NCBI RefSeq assembly: GCF_000203815.1
Contig: NW_004457734.1
Span: 193,233 to 257,232 of the forward strand
DNA length: 64,000 bases
Direction: 5' to 3'
Source of the DNA: Cavenderia fasciculata
Taxonomy: Eukaryota; Evosea; Eumycetozoa; Acytosteliales; Cavenderiaceae
The translations under genes were made by a program, and so were the position numbers. This document shows, one piece after another, positions 24,180-35,000 of the stretch (the first letter of the stretch is position 1; every line of letters starts with the position of its first letter). The notes beneath the pieces are model-generated. The model saw nothing but the letters and a program-made list of their open reading frames with translations. It did no database searches and was not told the origin of the DNA.

Positions 24180-27100
24180 TTATTGTCTTGAGGATTTACT
24201 TGTAAAAGATCTTTGAAGTCTCATCTTTACATTATGATTCATAATCTTAAAGTTTGCTTTACGTCTCATATAGAAGAGAGTTCCAATGACGATAGCTACA
24301 ACTGCTGCACCACCTACAACACAACCAACGATGATTTTCCAAGTGTTTGAATCAATGTTGTCGTCGGTGTTGGTGCATTCACCGTTGGTATTTGATCCAC
24401 CAATTAAAGTTGAAAAGTCTGGGTCAACTAGACACGATCGACAATTTGGTAGATCAATGCCGATAGTTGCAACTGGAATTTGGTCCGATGAAATGTTGAC
24501 TAGTCTATTGACAATCGTTGTAACTCTACCATCCGACAGAGCAACTGGAAGGAATCTACCGTAAAATATAGTACCATGCATATGAAATTGGAGGTTGGAA
24601 ATAGATGCTCCATCACCTCCATATACAATGGTACTGTCTGTGTCTGTGCCATTACAATTATTGGAGTAGGGTTGCGAGACTATAGGAGTGACAAACAAGA
24701 GACGGAGAGTATTCAAAGTTGTTTCATATGGCCATGCATCAACTCTGACTGCAACTTTTATAGAATTGGGTGATAGTGGGTAGACTTGATTGGCAAACTC
24801 GTAACTTGATGCCTCGGGGTAATAAGTCAAAGATGCATTCAATACGAATCCAGTCAAGTTGAATGGTGGTTCCAAGGTGGCTGGTTGGTAGATATAGTTG
24901 GTTGAACCATCCGATGGTATGGTTGAATTGGTTATATTCCACTTGTTAATCGACATACTCTTGACTACTCGACCATCCATATCCAACTCTTCCACACCAA
25001 TCAGTGCAAAACTGTAGACTGTGTCACCTACTTTGATTTGGCTGTTTGGAGTATCACTGTTTAATGGTTCGGCCGATGGACTGGCAACTGATGAACATGT
25101 CGGTCCAAAGAATCCAGACTTGCAATAACATATTTGGTTCACACAACTAGCTCCATTTTGACAATTACAAATTTGCTCCTTTGTCTTTTGTACAACTATA
25201 ACAATAGAGTAGATGTATCCACCATTTAAATCAACTGACAGTCTAGGAATACCAGGTGAAAGTTTTCCATTTTCAACGTAGCAAATGATAAATGTACTGT
25301 TGATTGATTGAATCGAACAATTTACTTGTCCAATCTTTACTTTTGGTGTTAGTGGGGTCGCACCAAATCGACCAAATATAGTTATATTACCACCTATATC
25401 TTGTACCGGTGAAATACCATAAATCATTGGTGCATCCCAACTATAGAATGCTAATCCAACAGAAGCAATGGTATAGTCTGTTTTCAACTTTACAGAGTAT
25501 AATCGTGATGGTAAGACAGGTGTTACACAATCAACCATTGTCGGATTAAAGGTGTTGTTGTAACATCTATGAGTACCAGCTCCACCATCCAATTCTACAT
25601 AAAGTGGTACATTTGGAACAAATTTAAATGGTCCAATGGTTATATTGGTAGCTCCATACATTGATGTAAATATTATCTTGGGAAACAAGTTTCTAATGTT
25701 TACTCCAGCATTTAAATAATTAAATGTTGCATTGTACCCATAATATTGTGAAAATATAACTTGTTTTGTTGTTAAATTACCTTGAATTGGTATACTAAAA
25801 ATAGATAAATAAATAATTAATTAAGTAAATTTGAAAATTAGATTTTTTTTAAAATTTCAACATACGAGAATTTTGTATTTGGAATAATTGGGGATATACC
25901 GGGAGTAATATCAGATTGATTCTTTGCCCAACCTAAATTAACTCCATCAACAATAATAGTCTCTCCATCCAATGATATATATTGTTTGGTTGAATCTTGA
26001 ATAGAGAATGCTAAAAACAAAATACATTAAATCAATATTAATATTGTATTAATGATTATTATAAATAGTACAATTGTTACATACGACAAACAAAAGATGG
26101 ATCAGGTGTAATAGAAGTTGGGAATCCCATATTACCCTTTACATTCCAATAACAAAGCATACAATCTGGAGCACTTGTAAAGTTGTCCAAGAGATTGAGA
26201 AAACCAGATCTGCAAAATGAGTTTGGGATGGCTCCTACAACATTTGGATTTTGTAACATGGTGATAGATGATCCGTCAAGTGGTACAAAATTGGATGGAA
26301 TAGATCCTATTAATTTTTGATTGGTATTAAAATTACTTAAATAATAAAAAATAAAAAATAAAAATAATTAATTAGTTTCAATTGATTTTGATTGTTGTTG
26401 GGTGTATGTACAGTACAGTATACATAAGTACATACAGTATATTTGTAATATTTGGTGGGATGTTTGGAAAGGTGGTAAAAGAAGAACCAGCATAACTGAG
26501 GTACATTGGATTATTCGATGGGTATTTGGTTGGGAAGAATGAGTAATCTCCTCTTGCATCAATTCGATCGAATAGAGGACACACTGAAAAATCATATGAT
26601 GCAAATGAAAACGGTGAATCGCCAACCAATTGGCTTAAATTAAAAATAATTAATTAAATAAATCAGTTTATAAAATAATCATATTTCTCATCAAAAAGAC
26701 ACTTACATTGAATTTAACTTGGCACATGATTTTAATGTAATGTTATATGGGTTTTGATTTGTTGAAGCTGATAAATCTAATGATCTAAAAAAAAAAAAAA
26801 AAAAGAATTAAAATTAAATAAATAATTGAAATGTTCATCATATGATATGTAAAACAACATACATATAATCCATAGGAAGATCAATTTCTAAATTAATTGG
26901 ATTATTTTTTGATACTAAACGACTAGAAAAAAAAAATTTTTAATTAATTAGGTATCATTCATTGGGTGTGACACAACCCTACACAACATAAACATACAGT
27001 TGACCAGTAAGCTTTGGGAATTTATCAGTGTTTAGTTTCCATACTGCGTCTTGACTTGCCAATGAAATGGTCATGGCACGCCAATTTGAAGGTACTCCAT

Positions 27101-28099
27101 CATCACCCAATTTATTAATGGTCCCAAATGTTTGAGAATATGTGAATATTTGTCTAGACAAACAAATAATTAATTAATAATCATATAATAATACTATGAG
27201 TTTTAAAAAACTTACACATCAGCATATAAATTCATAAGTGATTGAGGTATTGTTGTGAAATTATAATTAACCTATTTTTTAAAAGTGGAAGTGTCATGTT
27301 AATATAGTTATTATGATGTACATACAATGAAAATAAATGTGTTACACTTACAATTGAAAAACTTGATAGGTTTGGTTTGTTAATTGCAAATTCATCCGGT
27401 ATAGAACCAACAGTATACTTGTCATCAATTCTAAATTAAATAAATAAATATTACTACTATTATTACCCAAAATAATAATCATTCATTAAGGTCGCGTGAC
27501 TCTACTTACAACATTGTTTTTACAGAGTTTACATTACCAAACATTGAAAGAATATTGATTGATGAATTGGTGACATTACGATAGGAAGTCATAATAACAA
27601 AATCTGTCATCATTGGGAAATAAAACGATGTTAAGCTACTATTTAATGGACCACTTAAATGGAATGTATCCTTTTTTTGATAAAATGAACTAAAGAAAGA
27701 ACAAAGGAAAAACGAGAAAGGGTTAATAACAAATTATTGTACAACTTGTTATTTTTGATGATCCTCATCATTTAAATACCTACAAATAAGTTATATGAAG
27801 ATTGTTTGTACTACGATCACAATTCAATGTAATCAACGATGAATTATTAATAGTACACCAAGAACTTGAATTAGTTCTTGATACCTCTACAGGTGCTTGG
27901 TATTGATCTAAAAGCCATATGACCGATTGTTCTATACGATAAATAATCATTAGTAAGGTTATTATTATCATATTATTTATTTTATCTTACCTTCTTCAAC
28001 TTCAAATTCTAATAATTGAACGTCAGCAATAAAGTTGATTGCGATGACAATACTAAAGAGTATGGTGAGCAAAAATGAAAATGATGATAATGAAGTCAT
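24180..28099 (-). CDS. ComC-like cell-surface protein: LRR, TIG/IPT, EGF, C-terminal TM
   Basis: Twelve exons (28099-27991, 27931-27784, 27689-27510, 27430-27352, 27271-27216, 27153-26998, 26922-26863, 26784-26707, 26633-26436, 26335-26085, 26010-25866, 25794-24180) join to 1,024 codons plus stop. A signal peptide (FSFLLTILFSIVIAIN) leads into leucine-rich repeats such as IPDEFAINKPNLSSFSI and FPKLTGQL, each on small exons. TIG/IPT-like strands follow (ETIIVDGVNLGW; GGNITIFGRFG). An EGF-like module comes next (CNCQNGASCVNQICYC). A large beta domain containing YGRFLPVALSDGR fits the ComC supersandwich domain. The end has a membrane helix (VGCVVGGAAVVAIVIG) and a basic cytosolic tail. Relatives are thought to act in cell-cell signalling or adhesion during development. 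Two paralogues lie at 52107-55880 and 63389-63975. Confidence 0.88.
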
Positions 28100-28610
28100 C
28101 TTTGTGGGTGGGTAAAAGAAAACAAATTAATATCGAGAGGATCAAAGGCACTTGGTGATGCTGGTGTTTTTTATGCTAGCAAGTCTTGTTTTAATGGGGT
28201 TAATTTAGAAAAGAATGATGATCAAATATATAAATAACTTTCGCAACGAATGGTTGAGAAAGGATCTAGTATTTTTGTCGTACAATGATGGAAAGGCGAG
28301 TGGAGCAGTCATGGCACTCTTGTCGTTGGTTATCGAAAGATTTCGTGTACAACATCGGGGGTTTTTGTGTCCTTTGGGAAAAAAAACAAAAAAAAAGAGG
28401 GACAAGAATCAGAAAACAAATATTTTGCAACAGGAGAAGGATTAATTAGCTATTGTATTTCCATTTTATAGTATTAATAATATAACTATAACTTCCTTTA
28501 TTATTACACCCTCTTGCACATGATTAGGAGATTTATTAACAACAAGACAAAAGTAATTTTAATTTAATCAGAAAATATAGTAATTAGATTTTTATTCATA
28601 GTCCATTGTT
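28100..28610. other. Intergenic
   Basis: Spacer upstream of the ComC-like gene start. A 76-codon frame at 28215-28445 (+) has a few non-repetitive residues but no recognisable motif and a lysine-rich low-complexity end, so I leave it uncalled. Confidence 0.5.
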
Positions 28611-31215
28611 TTACTTCTTGATTTTCGAGGTATAAGTGGTTGAAGTTTGTTCACCTTCATCCTCTTCTGTAACCATGAAACTTTTGTCTTTTTCATCATC
28701 CAAGCAAGATGGGTTTCTCTTTTGGGGTTGTGGTGCTGTATTTATATTTGGTCGGTTTAGTTGAAGGAGTTGAGAAAAAATAGGACCAAAGAAACTTTTT
28801 GCTCAGATCCAACAATTATTGTGCTGTATGGAATAATATCGATTGAGTCTTGATGGAATCTTTTTGTTGTGCATACAAATAAAATGGGGATTGTGTCGCT
28901 GTGGATGAATGGCCATTCCTTAATAGCTTGTTTCGACTTGGTGATCGAATCTGTCACCTTATCCCATTCACTTTTGACAAGGGCGTTTGATACCTCACCA
29001 CTAGTATCGTTCGAGGAAAATTTTGATTGACCACAAATCAAAATGTATTCATCTTTAATCATTCCCACCGATTTAATGTAGTTAAACCAATCAAATTGAG
29101 CACCAGCATTAATATAGGTGGAAAAACAATTTCCTTTACAAATATCATTAAACTGGGCCATTGACTCTTTTGTTTGAGTGGTTGGGTATCTATAAGAGAG
29201 AGTCGATACGGAGGGACGGGAATCTGGTGGGGAGGGTTTTGAAATAGTGATTTTCTTTGATTTCAAATCTTGAGATGAAAATATGGAATCTGAACCAAAT
29301 AGTTGTTCAAGTGTAACTGTGGTTATTCCTAAATACAAGAACATTGCAATTCTTGCTTGCATAACAAAAGCACAATATCTTTCCCAGTGCTGCCAAAAAG
29401 CTTTGGTCTTGATTTCCTGCAAAAAATCTTGTAGGAAGAGGAAGCTGGGGTGGACAATGGTGAGGGCACTCCAGCTAATAAAAATGAGAGGAAATGACAA
29501 GGTTGTGGTGACTTCATTCAAATACACTTTTACGATAAATCCACTATGCTCCAATTCTTCAAAAGTGAGGTCCGTTCCATTAGGTTTTCTCTGGGTCCAA
29601 TTGTCGATAGAGAGTGTGGTGATGGAATAGGCCACGAGTGTCATAACCAACTCTCTATTTAAATTTGAAATAGGATATATTTGTGATACGAGATAATATT
29701 TGTTCAATCTTCAGGTTTGATATTGTTGTTGGTGTCAAATCCGAGTTGGATATTTCTTCAATTAAACTATCACAAGAAATATTCAATTGGTCTAGCCCAA
29801 CCTCCCATCAACATCTGTGCATAGATAATAAATGGATCCTGAAAGCTGATGATTTGTGGTTTGGATGACATTATTTTTGACACATCATCAGCTGAAAAGA
29901 GTGGTAATTTGAGTGAAATGCATCAGTGGGAAGATTCTTGGGAGATTGTTTCTTGAAGAGATGACAGTAATGTCCCACCAAATAGAGCAACCACAAAAAT
30001 GCCATCTGTTGATCTTGTTTGGGCTGCTCCTACTGCCATTACAATATCTCTGAGATGTTTTCTTCTGACCTTGATGTCTTTTGATGTCACAGAAGAATCT
30101 TGGAGTAACTTTTGAAATTCGTCTATGGCCAATAATATTGTCAGAGATTCCTTTTCTTCCACTTCTTTGATGAGAGCCAATACAAGAAGTAAAGGCAATT
30201 CTTTATCCCAAGTATCAAACCATTGTTGGATAAAAAGTACCAAAGGGTCTCTGATGCGGAAGTAGTTGTGAAGGATTCTTAATGAGAATCCTGATACAAT
30301 GTCTCTAAACTCTAATTTACTAAGGGGTTCCCCATTTCCATAAGTCAAATATAAGTAAACACTGTCTGCTGATGCCTCAGGCACACTTTTACTAATGATA
30401 CGAGGAAACTCTAAAAGAAATCGAGTTTTTCCTGTGCCTGGGGCTCCAGCCACTACCATAATTGGGTGTACTTTTTGATCATCCTCTTGATTTTTGTGAC
30501 TCTTCCATCTATCGCGAACTGTAGCCTTCAATAATTTAGAAGATTGTTTTCTGCCAACAAAAGGAAAATCCTTTCCAAAACCAGAAATAATTTTATCTTT
30601 TTCAAAAGCAACCTAAACAAAAAAAAAAAAAAAAAAAAAGTCAGCTTTTGTTGTTGAATTCTTTATAGTGGTTGAATTACCTTTGGTTGTATTTTATATT
30701 GTTTTATCCATTCCTTTAATGATAGAAGGTTCAAAGCTAAAAGATCTTGAAAAAAGAATTATTATTAATAAAAAATAAAAATAAATCAAAAAAAGGAGAG
30801 CGTTTTAACCACAAAAGAGAAAGAATTGGTTGAACAATGAAGAAATAAAAATGATTTGATAGATGGAGTAATAAGACTTACTTTGAGGTAATTCTACATG
30901 AGATGATTCTAATTTTAAAATTAGATCGAGTGTCGCACCATCATCAAAATTAGTCACAACTGACTTATCTTCCAAGAGAGATCCTTCGAAAGAGAGACCA
31001 AACGAATCTTGGGATCGACCTTTTAGATCACCAAACTTATTGAACTTGAGAAGGAAACTTTTTACATTGTCAACATATATTTTTGTATTTTCATTAAATT
31101 CAAACTGACTATTAGAGTCTTTGTATCTAATCCAAATTGTTTTGCTACCTATCAAATAGAAAAAGAAAATCAATAATCCGTTTTCATGATGAATGTTGTT
31201 TATATATGTACTCAT
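28611..31215 (-). pseudogene. Crinkler (CR) family gene: ubiquitin-like header, P-loop NTPase, REase-like C-end; broken
   Basis: The 5' exon (31148-30882) encodes a ubiquitin-like fold (KTIWIRYKD ... GATLDLILKL). It starts from the ATG at 31215, either through a 63-nt intron (31211-31149) or read straight through, since that segment is also in frame. A small exon (30745-30681) follows, then one from 30612 with Walker A GAPGTGKT (30424-30447) and a Walker B-like ILLAIDEFQ. The 3' part has an REase-like core with a Q-x-K pattern (ICGQSKF, near 29015-29045) and an acidic tail ending at 28611. This order is that of CR effector/toxin proteins. Breaks: an in-frame TGA at 29923-29925, frame changes within about 29700-29780, and another at an A-run near 28796-28800. 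Unrecognised introns or sequence errors could explain some of these. The ubiquitin-like and NTPase parts look well preserved. Confidence 0.72.
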
Positions 31216-31544
31216 TTTAATTATATATAAAACAAGAAATGACTCTCTTTAATGATAAAGTAATAAATAATGTATAAGTTCTACTAGATGAATATTTAAA
31301 AAAAGTTGAGACAACTTGGTAATTTGAGCTTTTATTTTAAAATGAGGAAAAAAGTGTGTCAAATTTTTTGATTTTTTTTTGAAAGAATTTTTTGGAAAGA
31401 AATGTTTTTTTGAATTAATTATAAGGTCTTGGTATAATTTCTATATGATTTAACTTACAAGATATTTGCGCAATTAGAGTAAATAACTGCGACTTCCCAT
31501 ATTTATACAGGGTAACCCTATTAAAGAAAACTAGGATACATACC
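31216..31544 (-). other. Fanzor 3' flank; candidate guide-RNA (omega RNA) region
   Basis: 329 bp between the Fanzor stop codon and the CR start. The first 130 bp after the stop are less AT-rich and contain a GGGTTACCC palindrome near 31510. The rest is AT-rich with T runs. TnpB and Fanzor genes usually encode their guide RNA at or past the 3' end of the gene, so this is where it would be expected. No conserved scaffold could be confirmed by eye. Confidence 0.3.
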
Positions 31545-31942
31545 CTACCTGCCAAGGTGTAAGACATCAGCGGGTAAGGAACGGTATATCCAAGGGCGAT
31601 AACCTGCTTTGGTCTGGTGTAATATTCCCAAAAGGAGAATATTTTTTGCAGCACTCGTATCTCTGTTGAAGAACCTGTTGCAGACTGGACAAAAAAGCCA
31701 TTTCCATTGAGTTTGAAATGGCATATCCAATCCCGGGTACTTTGACTTCCAGAGAGCTTTTATTTGAGTGTAACAAAGTGACTTACCAAACTCATAGTCG
31801 TGGGTCGGAGCAGAGTTGTTTGTAAACTTGTTCCCATCCTCTTGACTATGGCCAATATTTTCTTGAATATTATTACTATTAGTTTTTTTTTGCTTTTCAA
31901 AATTAAACTTTATGATCAAGTTTATAATTTTGTCCTTGGTTA

Positions 31943-32037
<95 letters not shown>

Positions 32038-35000
32038 TTTTTTTTCTTTTTAATTATATTAGTAATTTTTTTTTTTTTTCTCTTTTTACCTGTTTTTTTT
32101 TGATTTTCCTTTGACTCTTCATCATCTTCTTCTTCTTCTTCATCATCTTCATCATCTTCATCTTCTTCATTTTCTTTATCATTGTAATCGATTTTGTTCT
32201 CATTACAAAAGACTATCAACTCTTTTTTAGTCTTTTGGTTTAGAGAGTAAAGTGACTCCAATGGCAAAGTATGAGAAGGTGAACCCTTTTCGAGGGTTAT
32301 GAATGTTTCCAGAGAACTATTGATATCTTTTGCCAAATCACCATTGGCGCACTGACAATCGTACTTTTTGCAAGCACATTTGCCACATTTTTCATCTTTT
32401 TTAAAGTTGCATTCCCAATGTACACCATTATCTGAAATAGGGGGGGTCGCAACAACAAGGGTCTTTTCAAGAGATTCAGGTAACTGTTTGTTTTCAATCT
32501 TTTGATGTTTAATTTTGTCTTTAAACATTTCGTTGTTGGTAAGATGAATGCTAGCGGCACATGCATTATGAATCTTGGAAAAAAAATATTATTAATGAAT
32601 GGTTTCATTTGTGAGTGATGAGAATAAACACATACTTTGGAGGTATTAAATTCATTTACCATAAGAGCCTTGTATCCCATATTCTTCCAAAGACGGTAAA
32701 AAGACTTTGGACCAAGACCAGTTGGTCCACCACCCCGAGAGGAACGGTAAAAATCAGAACCACCAATACCTATAGAGGATTAGAAAAAAAAAGATTAATA
32801 AAATAAATATATATAAATATGATAAATGACATACAAATAACAGTTTTGTTTTTGGGTATTGTTGTGGGTGGCACAAATCGCTTTGCATAAGCATAGCGGG
32901 CACGCTGATTGTCAATGTGTTTATTCTTGTCCATGGTCTGGAACGTATAGGAGGTGACCACCTGGACATAGAGACGACATTGATGTTGGCATGTAACCCT
33001 TTCATACTCGATTCGCTTCATTACCGATTCTAGACTGAACAAAGTTTCTAAAAGATAAAAAAAATAAAAAGTTTAGTTTAACAATAATACAATGATTTTA
33101 AAAAGTATTACACATACCAAAGGTGTTGTATTCTGGCAACCCTCTTTCAAATGATTTCAAGGGCATTTTGTACTTTTCTATCATCGCACAAAGACGGCTA
33201 GTCTTCATCAGGTTGTAGAGCGTTGCTACAGAAACCACTCTGGCGCGGTTCAGAGAGTCGACGATCGTGTTTTTTGACCTTCCAGGATCAATGCCAACAA
33301 AAAGATATTTGGAACTGATGGCTTGTCGAATTGATCTCCATTGATACCGACGTTTTTTACACATACCAGGATGGTAAAAATTTCTCTTGGCCCTTCTATT
33401 TTCATATAATGGTACTCCATCATCATCTTGAATATTTTTTATAAAGGATGAGTCAGGTACAGATGGGGCCGTAGGTGTTGATCCAGATGGGGCAGGTACA
33501 GATGAGTCAGGTACAGATGGGGCTGGTACAGATGAGTCAGGTACAGATGGGGCTGGTACAGATGGAGCCGTAGGTAGTTTTTCGGAGTATGATTTTAACA
33601 CTTTTACCAATATTTTTAATTTGGTGGTGAACCAATCGTCCTGTATAGAAATTTGATTGTCTCTAGCCCAAATTAAGAGTTCCAACTTGCTTTTGTTTGG
33701 GTCAAAAGATTTATCAGTTGATACTTCACACTCGCCGAGGGTTGCTTTCCATAAAGCCAATTTTATCGAATACGGATCTTCTTCTGCTTGAACAGTGATG
33801 TCGTAGGCCTTTGCTTGTTCCAATAGTGCTGCTTGATCAAATTTGGTAAACATGTTAAGTGATTTACCATTAACGAGACCCAATTTTTTTGTATTGTTCA
33901 GACCAGTCGAGGTTGATGTGAGAGGTATGCCAACAGATGATGAAGTTGTTGTGAGACCAGATGACGACGAGGAAGATGATGGCTCCGACGAGGAAGATAC
34001 AGCAGAGGTGGTTGATGCAAATGTTTTAATTTTATCAAACATTGACACTTTTGGTTTGAGCTCGTAAACTGAATGAGCAATCGTAATGTATGCAGCGATT
34101 AAATGAGTTGCCAACATTACTGATGGGTGATGAGCCATTGCGATGAGTCTTTTCCCTTTGACTTTAAATGTATCACATATGTTGTCATAGGAGTTTTGAC
34201 TATAATCAACAATTTCATAGTCTTTCTTATTCACCTCGTAAGCAGCTTTGGCAGCTTTACATGCAACATGACCACAAATGATGATGACTTTAGAAGTTGT
34301 TGATTCAAATTGCTTCTTTAGTTCTTCTGCCATTTCTTTTTCCTTTGGTTCGTCTTCAAAGCCACCTGCAGAAGAGTCGCGAACGCTGGTAAATGCGTCA
34401 CGAATACGAAACGACATCGAGGGATCGGATGTTGCATTGATTACATTGGCCAAGTTTCGCATGGTTGGGGCAATTCCTGAACGGTCAGAGTTGAGAGCAA
34501 TCGAAGTGGTGTTGAGTGGCTCGTGAAGAAATATTTCGACATGTGGTGAATCTGTCGAGATATATTCACGCAATATGCGATCTACTTGTGAGATGGCTGG
34601 CTTCACAGGTGGACAAGAGTCAGAGGAATGGACGAGTTTTTCCGATGCAGCTTTTTTGAGCGATGGGTCTACATTGTACAAGTTGGAAAAGTTACCACAC
34701 GTTTCTTTCCTTTTTTCATGTTCGGAAAGAATGGGTATCTGAATGTTACAAAGAGGCGTTGGGCATTGAATTGGCAAACATTCGCTATTGAGAGTGTGGG
34801 ACACAAGACAGTGGGCACAAGTGATTTTTCTAATCTCTTTGGTGACACTTGGTTTCAATCCAACTTGTTGTGCAATATAACAGGGAAAATGGGGGTGATT
34901 AGGTGACATCTTAGCCTTGTCTGTTTCCACTACAGTGCATTTCAGAGGATAAGAAATAATATCAGTGGAGGGAGTGGAATCCTCTGACATGGGTACATGT

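Noticed and set aside
28215-28445. 76-codon frame on the + strand
   Set aside because: No recognisable motif, lysine-rich low-complexity end, no neighbours supporting it.
29700-29930. An intron to bypass the stop and frame changes in the CR gene
   Set aside because: The sequence on both sides of each break is coding-like and the only GT..AG pairs are too short or leave the wrong frame; a longer unusual intron cannot be fully excluded.
31415-31654. Frame overlapping the Fanzor 3' end (-)
   Set aside because: Overlaps the conserved RuvC-III end in another frame and has no start context; used instead as 3' flank.
31800-32114. Open frame rich in Ile or Leu on the + strand
   Set aside because: It is the reverse reading of the ATT microsatellite and acidic/basic runs of the Fanzor exon; no real protein.
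33442-33575. Short tandem repeats resembling a CRISPR array
   Set aside because: They are in frame and encode Pro/Ser repeats; units abut without spacers and the host is eukaryotic.
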